Assembly: GCA_027886175.1 (NCBI GenBank)
Contig: JAJNNQ010000100.1
Coordinates: forward strand, 1 to 64,000
DNA length: 64,000 bases
From: Phylloscopus collybita
Lineage: Eukaryota; Chordata; Aves; Passeriformes; Phylloscopidae
Direction: 5' to 3'
Under the pieces are notes generated by a model, which was given only the letters and a program-made list of their open reading frames with translations, was not told the DNA's origin and searched no databases. The position numbers and the translations under genes are program-made. Shown in pieces: positions 42,505 through 54,343 of the stretch (positions are counted from its first letter, which is position 1; each line of letters opens with the position of its first letter).

Positions 42505-42830
42505 ACCCCCTCATCATCCTAACAGCTCACACCTGTGAGCTGCCCTGCCCCCTCATCATCCTAACAGCTCACACCTGTGGGCTGCCCTGTCCCCTCATCA
42601 TCCTAACAGCTCACACCTGTGGGCTGCCCTGCCCCCTCATCATCCTAACAGCTCACACCTGTGGGCTGCCCTGTCCCCTCATCATCCTAACAGCTCACAC
42701 CTGTGAGCTGCCCTGCCCCCTCATCATCCTAACAGCTCACACCTGTGAGCTGCCCTGTCCCCTCATCATCCTAACAGCTCATACCTGTGTGCGGCCCTGT
42801 CTGCTCATCATCCTTTACAGCTCAGACCTG
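42505..42830 (+). repeat. 42-bp minisatellite, array 4
   Basis: About seven copies fade into unique sequence near 42,820. Alternation of array and element four times implies that a composite of about 0.3-1.4 kb was duplicated and the arrays then changed length. Confidence 0.93.
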
Positions 42831-43678
42831 TGGCTCTGCCACTCTCAGTGTGAGGGCAGGGCAGGGGCAGAGGGGATTTGCTACTCATTCCCTGCACACT
42901 TCCTGCTCTGCAGCTGACACACTGCAGCAGCAGGCTTTCTTTGTTATGGATAAGGACCCCTCTTCTCCTGCAGGTGCTGAAGGCTGGAATTGAGATTTTG
43001 CCTCTAACATCCCACATGCCTGAGGTTCATAACTCCTTAGGAAATCCCCCAGCAATCATTAGCCTCCATTTACAATTTTGCTTTTGGAATCACTACTAAC
43101 TTGTCTTTCTGTGGAGGTGTTTCAAACATTCGTAGAGAGTTCAGGAGCTGGGTTGGCTTGTTTCTGATTTAACTGACAAGCCCAGGCTAAATCCAAATGC
43201 CCAGGATAACAGGGAAACATGGAGACAGTTTATAAATACTCCCCTTCCTTGCAATTCAGCCCTTTTTTGCACATCCCCAGAGCACATTTATTCCATCCTG
43301 TCTTCCCTACAACACCTCTCCAGCACAAATACCACTTCTCAGACACAAACCCAACAGAAATGTACTACAAGGTGCAGCTGGGGTGTGGCCAGGGCTTGGC
43401 AGGGGCCAGGGGGAAGGGGCCGTGGCTGGGAGAGGAGTTTGCCTCAGAATCCCAAGGCCTTTTTGTGGGGTAGGGTTGGGAGGCAAAGGTGGTTTTAATT
43501 TGGCTTGGTTTTGACCTTTTTTGGTGCTGAATATTGGGGAGGGGAGGGGTGGGGTGGGGATGAGGGTGTATTCTGTGTCAGTTTTCCATTTTGCTCAGAT
43601 GGAGTGTGGGGGTTTTGGCTCCATGCTGGAAAACTGTCTTGAGAAGCTCCTCTATAAATCAGTTTTGCTGAGCCTTGG
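42831..43678 (+). other. Unique segment with candidate TATA promoter
   Basis: It is related in part to 24,263-24,840. TATAAAT lies at 43,231-43,237 after CAGTT, with a pyrimidine-rich downstream stretch. The partner has TATAAG in the same context. A plus frame at 43,219-43,473 starts at the promoter but matches nothing I know. Confidence 0.35.
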
Positions 43679-45162
43679 TTTTTTTACAGGTGAGAGGGGA
43701 ACATGTAACATGTACTCTTAGGGTGTGTTCTTTGGGAAAGCACAGAGACATTCCTGCCTTTGTTTCTCCCCCTTAAATCTTTTGTGTTGGATGGCTGGGG
43801 GCTGAGACTGAAGATTTTAATTAGCCTTTAACTTGGAAAGAACATGGAATAAGGAAACAGCTTTTTAAAATTTGTCTTCTTGACTGATTTATGAAGTAAC
43901 TTCAATAATAAAATGTCTATGGCAGACCCCATCAAGTTTTGAAGAACTACTTCTTTGAAGTGGAGACAGCTTTTGAGTGATGTGAATTATTTCTGCTAGC
44001 TTAAGCTTTCCTTTTCAAGGCATTTAGGTAGCCTCAGCCCCGGCGTTGAACAATGGTGCCTGAGGGAAAAGGAAGCAGGGACAGAGGGGTTGAAAAAGGC
44101 GTGTGAGACTTGCCTTACATGTCCCTAGTCTGGGAAGGTACTGAACATCAAATGAAACTCGGGACAGCTGGGGTTCAGTTGCTTTTGGGTTTGTGATCTG
44201 TTTTGGGGCTTTTATCACTGGGGCAAAGAATATTTAACTTTCCTTGCCTGGAGGAGCTGTTTTCCTTGTCTTGCCTTTGTCATGAGGTGTGACAGTTTTG
44301 CACCCAAAACTGTGTGTCCTGTGTCCAGTGTTTGGTGCTTTTGCCTGTGGTCTGGCATTGCCAGGGGTGGGGCTTCTTTTAGGAAAGCAGCTCCTTCAGG
44401 ATGTGCTTCCTTGAGCTGGATGTCTGGGAGAGGTGTTGGAATGGCAGTCGCAGTAGTTTTTCATGGTTTCCAGGCTCTTTCACCCAGTTCATTCCAGTCC
44501 ATTTCAGAATGTGATGCAGAGCAGAATGACTGCAGTTCAACTGTAAGTACAGTTCAGCCAGAATGGGTGCATGAACTTCAGCATCAGAGGTGTAAATGCT
44601 TGGGCATCTGTGAGTTTGCTGGAACCTGTGAAGTCCCAAGACCTGAACAACAGGCCCTGAGCTCAAGTTGACCTTGAGATGAAAGTTTAAACCAGATGTT
44701 GTGTTTGTATCCCCTGAGTAGTGAAAGAACCAGGTTCATGAGTGTTCTGCACTAGGTCGCTGCTCATTAGTGAAACATGGCTTGACCTTTCCATGTTTAG
44801 ATGTCACTGTTGGACGTGAAAGAAAGACACAGACTCGTGAATCAGAAGGCTGATGCTCTAAAAAGGGGCTGGTTTATTCTCAGAACCTATTTTTATATCC
44901 TTTTACAATGTGCCCACCTAAGAGGTGGGATCCTTTGAACCATTGGTCATACCAAGGGTCAACAAGCAAAGCCCCTCCTTAGGAGAGAAATGTGAAAAAC
45001 TAGATAGTTTAAAAAGTATGACCTTGTTTACCAGTTTTGGTCCCTGGGAAAGAACTTCAGAGAACCTAAACACGACAAGCAGCGACTACATTTAGAGGCC
45101 AGGCAGGGCCCTGAAATCAGTCCTGTGGCCTTGCTGGGAGGTGCAGGGGCAAAGGCAGCCCC
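43679..45162 (+). repeat. 1.5-kb segmental duplication, left copy
   Basis: This segment is highly similar to 54,344-55,800 along its whole length. Inside, a plus-strand candidate exon of 35 bp follows a CCAGTCCATTTCAG acceptor (44,495-44,508) and ends at a CAACT/GTAAGT donor (44,543/44,544); the right copy keeps both sites. The surrounding frame (44,282-44,671) is also kept. It may be a fragment of a host gene. Neither the gene nor the element is recognised. Confidence 0.85.
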
Positions 45163-45244
45163 TTTGATGGGGCCTAGGGGGTCACATCTTGGACATCCCT
45201 GTCTCCAAAGCTGACTAAAAAGTCCCTCCCAGTGACCCCCGACC
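45163..45244 (-). repeat. Small module fragment at junction
   Basis: GGGGTCACATCTTGGACATC and the following CTGTCTCCAAAGCTGACT match the 56-64 kb module (for example 56,933-56,967). This sliver sits between the 1.5-kb duplication and the ERVK-like LTR and marks a recombination junction. Confidence 0.75.
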
Positions 45245-45890
45245 TGTGGGAGTCCAGAGTGTTCCTCTGGAAACAGAAACCTGTACAGGGGGGTTTAAAA
45301 CCTGTACAGGGGGGTCTGAGATTTGTGCAGTGGGGTTGCAGACCCTGGCATGGACCCCAGGCAGGCAAGGGTCTCGATTATAGTCCATGGGAAAAATTAC
45401 CAACACTATGGGATGAATTGCAAGCCCTCAAAGCTAGTAGAAAGTATTAATAGTTTCACATTAGGGGTTTTAAGATAAGAATGACCAGAGACAAGATGGA
45501 GGATTCTGGGCGTTACTCTAGAGTCTTCTCCCTCTTCATCTCCATTTTGTGCAGTGGTGATAACATGAAGTAGATTTAGAGGGATTGGGTCAAAGTAGAA
45601 AACACCTGTTTAGTGTCAAGTGCATGCATTGGGTCACAATTGTAAATAATGTACATGCAATTATCTGTATATAAGATGACGAGCTGGGAGCAGGCGGGCA
45701 GTCGTCACCTGTTGCCCGTGCTGTCCAGACCTTGGCAGAGCTCAGGGAAAAGTATAGAGATAAGATAAAATAAACAAGGAGAGAAACCTTGAAAAAGAAC
45801 ATCTGAAGACTCCTCATCTTTTCTGTGGGTGGCTCAGGGCTTTCCGAAGGACGACCACCCTCATTCTCGGGCAAGCAGAGACCCCGAGAA
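45245..45890 (+). mobile_element. ERVK-like LTR
   Basis: TATATAAG lies at 45,668-45,675, a polyadenylation signal AATAAA at 45,769-45,774, and a U5-like stretch ends near 45,873-45,890, just before a primer-binding site. The left boundary is uncertain (TGTGGGAG at 45,245 is one option). No 3' LTR is seen in the window, so the provirus is incomplete. Confidence 0.6.
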
Positions 45891-45891
45891 C

Positions 45892-45909
45892 TGGCGTCCC
45901 TGGGTGGGC
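45892..45909 (+). other. ERVK-like primer-binding site
   Basis: TGGCGTCCCTGGGTGGGC starts just after the LTR and resembles the lysine-tRNA type used by betaretroviruses, with mismatches. Placement between LTR and gag supports the call. Confidence 0.5.
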
Positions 45910-46194
45910 GTCGCCCAGGGAAGTCCTTCGTCCAGAAGAGTCCTCAGAAGCCAGCAAGAAGCCCCCAGAAGCCGAGGAGCCGAATTGCCATCATCTGAAC
46001 TGAAGACCAGAGAAGGAAGAAAAGGACGAGAGCAGCTGATCTCAGGTTCGTCTCAGACAGACGGATTTCCAAGGGCCCTGGAGTTCATCGTCCTGTCAAA
46101 TGCTGGTCGGTGATCGGGAACCTCCGAGCTGAACCGGAAAGCACCTGCACTTTGGTTCTTTCAGTGGTAAGACCAGTTGAGATACAAGATCACA

Positions 46195-47600
46195 CGATGG
46201 GGGGAATTATGTCCCTGTCCCAGGAGCAGCTCAGCTTGCTGTCTGCCTTGCAGGGGATTGTTTCAGCTCACCCTGCGGGTCTCACAGAAAAAGAGCTCCA
46301 TTCGTTACTGCTCTGGGTGAGATGTAATTAACCTTTCTGTGAGACAACAGTGTTATTTGAACAGAGGTTTTGGCAAGAGGCAAACAGGGAATTATATCAT
46401 CAGGCGACTCAAAAGGACAAGATAGCTTTGAAACTCATGACGGCTGCGAGAGTTATGTTAAAAGCAGTCACAGGGCGAAGCATAGGAATTCCTTTCCCTG
46501 ACCCACCGCAGGGGGAGGGGGATGAACAAGGTGACTCCTCTGCTAGTCGGTTACTAGCGGAGACAGGTGTTGGCCATCACCCACCGGTTAAAGGGTCTCC
46601 TGCAGGAGACAGATTAGAGATGACAGCTTGTCTCAGAAGCAGCGGGGGATTAGCAGCTTTCCACACAAGGGAACAAAGGCATTGAGTTAGACGATTTCCC
46701 AAAATTTGTCCCGGGGAACTTAAAGCTTTTAATACACCCCAGTGAGGAGGAAGATCAGGACATGCTCTCTTTCGAGGCGTGCCCTGCGGAGGCAGGAGAC
46801 GCACCCCAGGAGGGGGGATGGGAGAGTCGAGAATCTAGCCCACCAAGGAGCCCGTTCACCCCCCCTTCGACGCCGCGCAACAGCCCTCCGGTGCTTCCCC
46901 TTTCCTCGGAGATAGTGGGGCGGGGGAGGGAAATGGCAAGCGACGGGCTGGGGATGCGCGGGGCGGTGGAGGAAGGTGGGGTTCCGTGGAAACCGCGTGG
47001 GCAGGAACGCGTTTGGGACGGCTTGGGGGACGTGCTGAGCCAGGGCACAGCGGAGTGCGCGGAAACTGGGACAATGGCGGCAGGGTCGGCGTTAGCGGCT
47101 CGTCACGTGGGAATGACGCAAGCTACGGGGAGCAGCGCGGGTCAGGGTGCATCTGCTTTGCTGAACGTGAGCTCAGGTCCATTGGGGCGGAGTCTGGGCA
47201 GAGGTGACATGCGGGATGGGGCGGCTCCGGGGGCGGTGGCTCCGGGAGCAGAGGCTCCGGGGGGAGGAGCGGCAGAGGCTGCCCCCCCCAGGAACTGAAG
47301 CAGCGCAGGCAAGGCCAGGGCGTGGCCAGGGCGGAGCGATCCATCGAGGATCCGCCCTCGGAGAGGAGGATCTGTGGGCGCTGGCCAAACAAGCAAAAAG
47401 CTTGGCCGCAGCTATCAAAAGTATAGGCCACCGTGCTCTCAGTGTTGCTGCTGCCTCTGAAAGCGTGGGTGCGAAACGAAAAGTAAAGGTTCGAAATGAA
47501 GAAAAGGTAGAAAAGAAATCAGAGACAGAAAGTACTTTTAAGTTGTTAGCAGGAATGTTGGGGTTAGACACGGAGGGTCTGCTGCATGAGGCGACAGCAC
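46195..47600 (+). pseudogene. gag: ERVK-like gag, 5' part, defective
   Basis: The start is at 46,198 (MGGIMSLSQEQ). A matrix-like segment is broken by the stop at 46,329-46,331 and continues with FEQRFWQEANRELYHQAT and a helical stretch to about 46,480. A long Pro, Gly and Ala-rich region follows (46,762-47,298), then a Lys-rich helix (to about 47,560), with frame changes. No capsid, pol or env follows; instead the sequence passes directly into the 72-bp array at the words GACAGCACCATCTGCTGCCT. Inactive. Confidence 0.7.
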
Positions 47601-50600
47601 CATCTGCTGCCTGGAACAAAAAACTACAGCAGCCACCACGACAGTCACCGCTGATCAGTGGGGCGACATCGCCATCTGGGCCTGGAGCGAACTCCAGCAG
47701 CCACCACGACAGTCGCCGCCGATCAGTGGGGCGACTGCGCCATCTCGTGTTCGAGGGAAAAACTACAGCAACCGCAACAAAAGTCACCATGGACCAGTGG
47801 GGTGACTGCACCATCTGGTGCCTCGAGTGAAGAACAACAGCAGCCACCACAACAGTCACCGCTGATCAGTGGGGCAACTGCGCCATCTCGTGGTCAGAGG
47901 GAAAAACTACAGCAACTGCAATGCAAGCCGCCAGGGAGCAGTGCAGCGACAGCGCCATCTCGTAGTTGGAGGGAAAAACTAAAACAACTGCAACGAAAGT
48001 TGCCAGGGACCAGTGGAGCGACATCGCCATCTGGTGCCTGGAGCGAAGAACTACAGCAGCCACCACGACAGTCGGCGCTGATCAGTGGAGCAACTGCGCC
48101 ATCTCGTGGTTGGAGGGAAAAACTACAGCAACCTCAAAGAAAGTCTCCAGGGACCAGTGCAGTGACAACACCATCTGGTGCCGGGACTGAAGACCTACAG
48201 AAGCCACCACGACAGTCGCCGCTGATCAGTGGGGCGACTGCGCCATCTGGTGTTCTGAGGGAAAAACTACAGCAGCCACCACGACAGTCGCTGCTCATGA
48301 GTGGAGCAACAGCACCATTAGGTGCCTGGAGGGAAGAACTACAGCAGCCAGCACGAAAGTCGCCGCTGAGCAGTGGGGCGACTGCGCCATCTCGTGGTTG
48401 GAGGGAAAAACTACAGCAACCTCAACGAAAATCGCAAGTGACCACTAGAGCAAGAGCGCCATCAGGTGTCTGGAGCGAAGAACTAAAGCGGCCACGACGA
48501 AAGACGCCGCTGATCAGTGGGGCGACTGCGCCATCTCGTTGTCAGGCATAAAAACTACAGCAACCTGTGACCACTGGAGCGACTGCACAGTCTGGTACCT
48601 GGAGCAAAGAACTACAGCAGCCACCCCGACAGTCGCCGCTGACCAGTGGGGCGACTGCGCCACCTTGTGGTTGGACGGAAAAAATTCAGCAATTGAAAAG
48701 AAAGTCGCAAGTGACCAGTGGAAAACAGCGCCATCTGGCTCGTGGAGCGAAGACCTACAGCAGCCACCATGACAGTCGCCGCTGATCAGTGGCGTGACTG
48801 CGCCATCTCATGGTTGGAGGGAAAAAGTACAGCAACAACAACGCAAGTCGCCAGGGAGGAGTTGAGCGACAGCGCCATCTGGTACCTGGAGAAAAGAATT
48901 ACAGCAGCCCCCACGACAGCCACCGCTGATCAGTGGGGCGACTGCGCCATCTGGTGCCTGGAGCGAAGAACTACAGCAGCCACCACGACAGTTGCCGCTG
49001 ATCAGTGGGGCGACTGCGCCACCTTGTGGTTGGAGGGAAAAACTACAGCAATTGAAAAGAAAGTTGCAAGTGACCAGTGGAACAACAGCGCCATCTCGTG
49101 GAGCGAAGACCAACAGCAGCCACCATGAGAGCCGCCATTGATCAGTGGGGCGAATGCGCCATCTTGTGTTCTGAGGGAAAGACTACAGCAACCGCAACGA
49201 AAGTCGCCAGTGACCAGTGGAGCGACATCGCCATCTGGTGCCTGGAGCCAAGAACTACAGCAGCCACCACGACAGTCACCGCTGATCAGTTCGGCGACTG
49301 CGCCATCTCGTAGTTGGAGGGAAAAACTACATCAACCGCAATGAAAGTCGCCAGTGACCAGTGGAGCAAGATCGCCATCTCGTTCGTGGATTGAAGAACT
49401 ACACGAGCCACCAAGAATGTCACCGCTGATCAGCAGGGCGACTGCGCCATATCGTGGTCGGGCAGAAGAACAACAACAACCGCAACACAAGTCACCAGTG
49501 ACCAGTTGAGCGACAGTGCCATCGGGTACCTGGACCAAAGAACTACAGCAGCCCTCAAGACAGTCGCCGCGGATCAGTGGGGTGACTGCGCCACCTTGTG
49601 GTTGGAGGGAAAAACTACAGCAATTGAAAAGAAAGTTGCAAGTGACCAGTGGAACAACAGCGCCATCTCGTGGAGCGAAGACCAACAGCAGCCACCATGA
49701 CAGCCGCCATTGATCAGTGGGGCGAATGCGCCATCTTGTGTTCTGAAGGAACGACTACAGCAACCGCAACGAAAGTCGCCAGTGACCACTGGAGCGACAT
49801 CGCCATCTGGTGCCTGGAGCGAAGAACTACAGCAGCCACCACGACAGTCACCGCTGATCAGTGCGGCGACTCCGCCATCTTGTGGTTAGAGGGAAAAACT
49901 ACAGCAACCTCAACGAAAGTTGCCGATGACCAGTGGAGCAACATCGCCACCTGGTGCCTGGAGCCAAGAATTAAAGCAGCCACCAACCCAGTCGCTGATG
50001 ATGAGTGGGGCGACTGCACCATCTCGTGGTTGCAGGGAGAAACTACAGCAGCCTCAAAAGAAGTCGCCAGTGACCAGTGGAGCGACATCGCCATCTGGTG
50101 CCTGGAGCGAAGAACTACAGCAGCCACCACGACAGTCGCCGCAGATCAGTGGGGCGACAGCGCCATCTCGAGGTCGGGGGGAAAAACTACAGAACCACAA
50201 CGAAAGTCACCGGGGACCAGTGGAGCGACAGCATCATCTGGAGCCTGGAGCGAAGAACTACAGCAGCCACCACGACAGTCGTCGCTGATCAGTGGGGCGA
50301 CTGTGCCATCTCATGGTTGGAGGGAAAAAGTACAGCAACCGCAATGCAAGGAACCAGGGACCAGTACAGCGACATCGCCATCTGGTGCCTGGAGCGAAGA
50401 ACTACAGCAGCCACCACGACAGTCACCGCTGATCAGTGCGGCGACTCCGCCATCTTGTGGTTAGAGGGAAAAACTACAGCAACCTCAACGAAAGTTGCCG
50501 ATGACCAGTGGAGCAACATCGCCACCTGGTGGCTGGAGCCAAGAATTAAAGCAGCCACCAATCCAGTCGCTGCTGATGAGTGGGGCGACTGCACCATCTC

Positions 50601-53600
50601 GTGGTTGGAGGGAGAAACTACAGCAGCCTCAAAAGAAGTTGCCAGTGACCAGTGGAGCGACAGTGCCATCTGGTTTGTGGAGCAAAGAACTACAGCAGCC
50701 CCCACAACAGTCGCTGCTGGTCAGAGGGGCGACTGCGCCATCTCGTGGTCGGAGGGAAACACTACAGCAACCGCAACCAAAGTTGCCAGGGACCAGTGGA
50801 ACGACAGCGCCATTAGGTGCCTGGAGTGAAGAACTACAGCAGCCACCAGGACAGACGACGCTGATCAGCGGGGTGACTGCGCCATCTCGTGGTTGGAGGG
50901 AAAAACTACAGCAACAGCAACGCAAGTCACCAGGGACCAGTAGAACGACATCGCCATCTGGTGCCTGGAGCGAAGAATTACAGCAGCCACCACGACAGTC
51001 GCTGCTGAGCAGTGGGGCGACTGCGCCATCTCGTAGTTAAAGGGAAAAACTACAGCAACCGCAACGCAAGTCACCAGTGACCAGTGGAGCGACAGCGCCA
51101 CTTGGTGCCTGGAGCCAAGAATTAAAGCAGCCACCACGACAGTTGCTGCTGATGAGTGGGGCGACTGCACCATCTCGTGGTTGGAGGGAAAAACTACAGT
51201 AGCCTCAAAAGAAGTCACCAGTGACCAGTGGAGCGACAGCACCATCTGGTTCATGGAGCAAAGAACTACAGCAGCCTGCACGACAGTCCCCACTAATCAG
51301 TGGCGTGACTCTGCCATCTCGTGGTTGGAGGGGAAAACTACAGCAACCGCAACAAAAGTTGCCAGGGACCAGTGGAGCAACATCACCATCTGGTGCCTGG
51401 AGCGAAGAACTACAGCAGCCACCACGACAGTCGCCGCTGACCAGTAGGGCGAGTGCGCCATCTCGTGGTTGGAGGGAAAAACTACAGCAACCTCAACGAA
51501 AGTCGCCAGGGATCAGTTGAGTGACAGCGCCGTCAGGTGCATGGAGGAAAAAACTACAGCAGCCACGAGGACAGTCACCGCTGATCAGTAAGGCGACTGC
51601 GCCATCTCCTGTTCTGAGGGAAAATCTACAGCAACCGCTACGAAAGTTGCCGGGGACCAGTGGAGCGACAACGCCATCTCGTGCCTGGAGCGAAGAACTA
51701 GAGCAGCCACCACGACAGTCACCGCTGATCAGTAAGGCGACTGCGCCATCTCCTGTTCTGAGGGAAAAACTACAGCAACCCCAACGAAAGTCGCCGGCGA
51801 CCACTGGAGCAACAGCGCCATCCGGTGCCTGGAGCGATGAACTACAGCAGCCACCAGGACAGTTGCCGCTCATCAGTGGGGCGACTGCGCCATCTCGTGG
51901 TTAGAGGGAACACCTACAGAAACCGCAACGCAAGTCGCCAGGGACCAGTGGAGCGACAGCGCCATCTGGTTCGTGGAGCAAAGAACTACAGCAGCCACCA
52001 CGACAGTCGCCGCTGATCAGTGGAGCGACTCCGCCATCTTGTGTTTGGAGGGAAAAACTACAGCCACCTCAACGAAAGACGCCAGGGACCAGTGGAGCGA
52101 CAGTGCCATCTGGTTCCAGGAGCGAAGAACTACAGCAGGCACCATGACAGTTGCCGCTGATCAGTGTGGCGACTCCGCCATCTTGTGGTTAGAGGGAAAA
52201 TCTACAGCAACCTCAACGAAAGTCGCCAGGGACCAGTGGAGCGACAGCGCCATCTGGTGCCAGGAGCGAAGAACTACAGCAGCCACCACGACAGTCACTG
52301 CTGAGCAGTGGGGTGACTGCGCCATCTCGTAGTTAAAGGGAAAAACTACAGCAACCGCAACGCAAGTCACCAGTGACCAGTGGACCGACAGCAACACTTG
52401 GTGCCTGGAGCCAAGAATTAAAGCAGCCACCACGACAGTTGCTGCTGATGAGTGGGGCGACTGCACCATCTCATGGTTGGAGGGAGAAACTACAGCAGCC
52501 TCAAAAGAAGTCGCCAGTGACCAGTGGAGCGACAGCACCATCTGGTTCGTGGAGCAAAGAACTACAGCATCCTCCACGACAGTCCCCACTAATCAGTGGC
52601 GTGACTGCGCCATCTCATGGTTGGAGGGAAAAACTACAGCAACCGCAACAAAAGTTGCCAGTGACCAGTGGAGCAACATCGCCATCTGGTGCCTGGAGCG
52701 AAGAACTACAGCAGCCACCACGACAGTCGCCGCTGACCAGTGGGGCGAGTGCGCCATCTCGTGGTTGGAGGGAAAAACTACAGCAACCGCAACGAAAGTC
52801 GCCAGGGATCAGTTGAGCGACAGCGCCATCAGGTGCATGGAGGAAAAAACTACAGCAGCCGCGAGGACAGTCGCCACTGATCAGTGTGGCGACTCCGCCA
52901 TCTTGTGGTTAGAGGGAAAATCTACAGCAACCGCTACGAAAGTTGCCGGGGACCAGTGGAGCGACAGCGCCATCTGGTTCCAGGAGCGAAGAACTACAGC
53001 AGCCACCACGACAGTTGCAGCTGATCAGAGGGGAGACTGCGCCATCTCGTGGTTGGAGGGAAAAACTACAGCAACCGCAACGAAAGTTGCCGGTGAGCAG
53101 TGGAGCGACAGCGCCATCTGGTTCCAGGAGCGAAGAACTACAGCAGCCACCACGACAGTTGCAGCTGATCAGAGGGGCGACTGCGCCATCTCGTGGTTGG
53201 AGGGGAAAACTACAGCAACCGCAACAAAAGTTGCCGGTGACCAGTGGAGCAACATCGCCACCTGCTGCCTGGAGCCAAGAATTAAAGCAGCCACCACGAC
53301 AGTTGCTGCTGATGAGTGGGGTGACTGCACCATCTCTTGGTTGGAGGGAGAAACTACAGCAGCCTCAAAAGAAGTCGCCAGTGACCAGTGGAGCGACAGC
53401 GCCATCTGGTTCGTGGAGCAAAGAACTACAGCAGCCTCCACGACAGTCCCCACTAATCAGTGGCGTGACTGCGCCATCTCATGGTTGGAGGGAAAAACTA
53501 CAGCAACCGCAACAAAAGTTGCCAGGGACCAGTGGAGCGACATCGCCATCTGGTGCCTGGAGCGAAGAACTGCAGCAGCCACCACGACAGTCGGCACTGA

Positions 53601-54342
53601 TCAGTGGGGCGACAGCGCCATCTGGTGCTTGGAGAGAAGAACTATAGCAGCCACCGCGACAGTCGCCACTGACCAGTGGGGCGACTGCGCCATCTCGTGT
53701 TCGAGGGAAAAACTACAGCAACCGCATCGCAAGTTTCCAGGGACCAGTGGAGCGACAGCGCCATCAGGTGCCTGGAGCGAAGAACTACAGCAGCCACCAC
53801 GACAGTTGCTGCTGAGCAGTGGGGCGACTGCACCATTTTGTGGTTGGAGGGAAAAACTACAGCAGCCTCAAAAGAAGTTTCCAATTACCAGTGGAGCGAC
53901 ATCGCCATCTACTTCGTGGAGCAAAGAACTACAGCAGTCACCATGACAGTCCCCACTAATCAGTGGCGTGACTGTGCCATCTCGTGTTTGGAGGGAAAAA
54001 CTACAGCAACCGCAATGAAAGTTGACGGTGACCAGTGGAGCGACATCGCCATCTGGTGCCTGGAGCCAAGAACTACAGCAGCCACTACAACAGTTGCCGC
54101 TGATCAGTGGGGCGACTGCGCCATCTCGTGGTTGGAGGGAAAATCTACTCCAAATGCAACGCAAGTCGCCAGGGAACAGTGGAGCGACAGCGCCATCTGG
54201 TACCTGGAGTGAAGAACTATAGCAGCCCCCACAACAATCGACGCTGATCAGTGTGGCGACTGTGCCATCTCGTGGTTTGAGTGCAAAACTACAGCAACCG
54301 CAATGAAAGTCGCCAATGACCCGTGGAGTGACAGTGCCATCT
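47590..54342 (+). repeat. 72-bp satellite, about 93 units, derived from ERVK-like gag
   Basis: Monomers of 72 bp alternate between a form with CAGCAGCCACCACGACAGTC and one with CAGCAACCGCAACGAAAGTC, giving a 144-bp dimer. Nearly every monomer carries GCGCCATCT followed by GGTGCC or CGTGG. The first unit merges into the upstream gag reading. Because 72 is a multiple of three, frames of up to 489 codons (52,477-53,946) appear in several phases. They switch phase along the array, so I do not call them proteins. The right edge abuts the second copy of the 1.5-kb duplication. Confidence 0.96.
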
Positions 54343-54343
54343 G

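Noticed and set aside
47123..47859. Minus-strand frames of 102 and 228 codons over the gag-like region
   Set aside because: They are antisense to the Pro and Gly-rich gag stretch, where GC-rich sequence suppresses stops.
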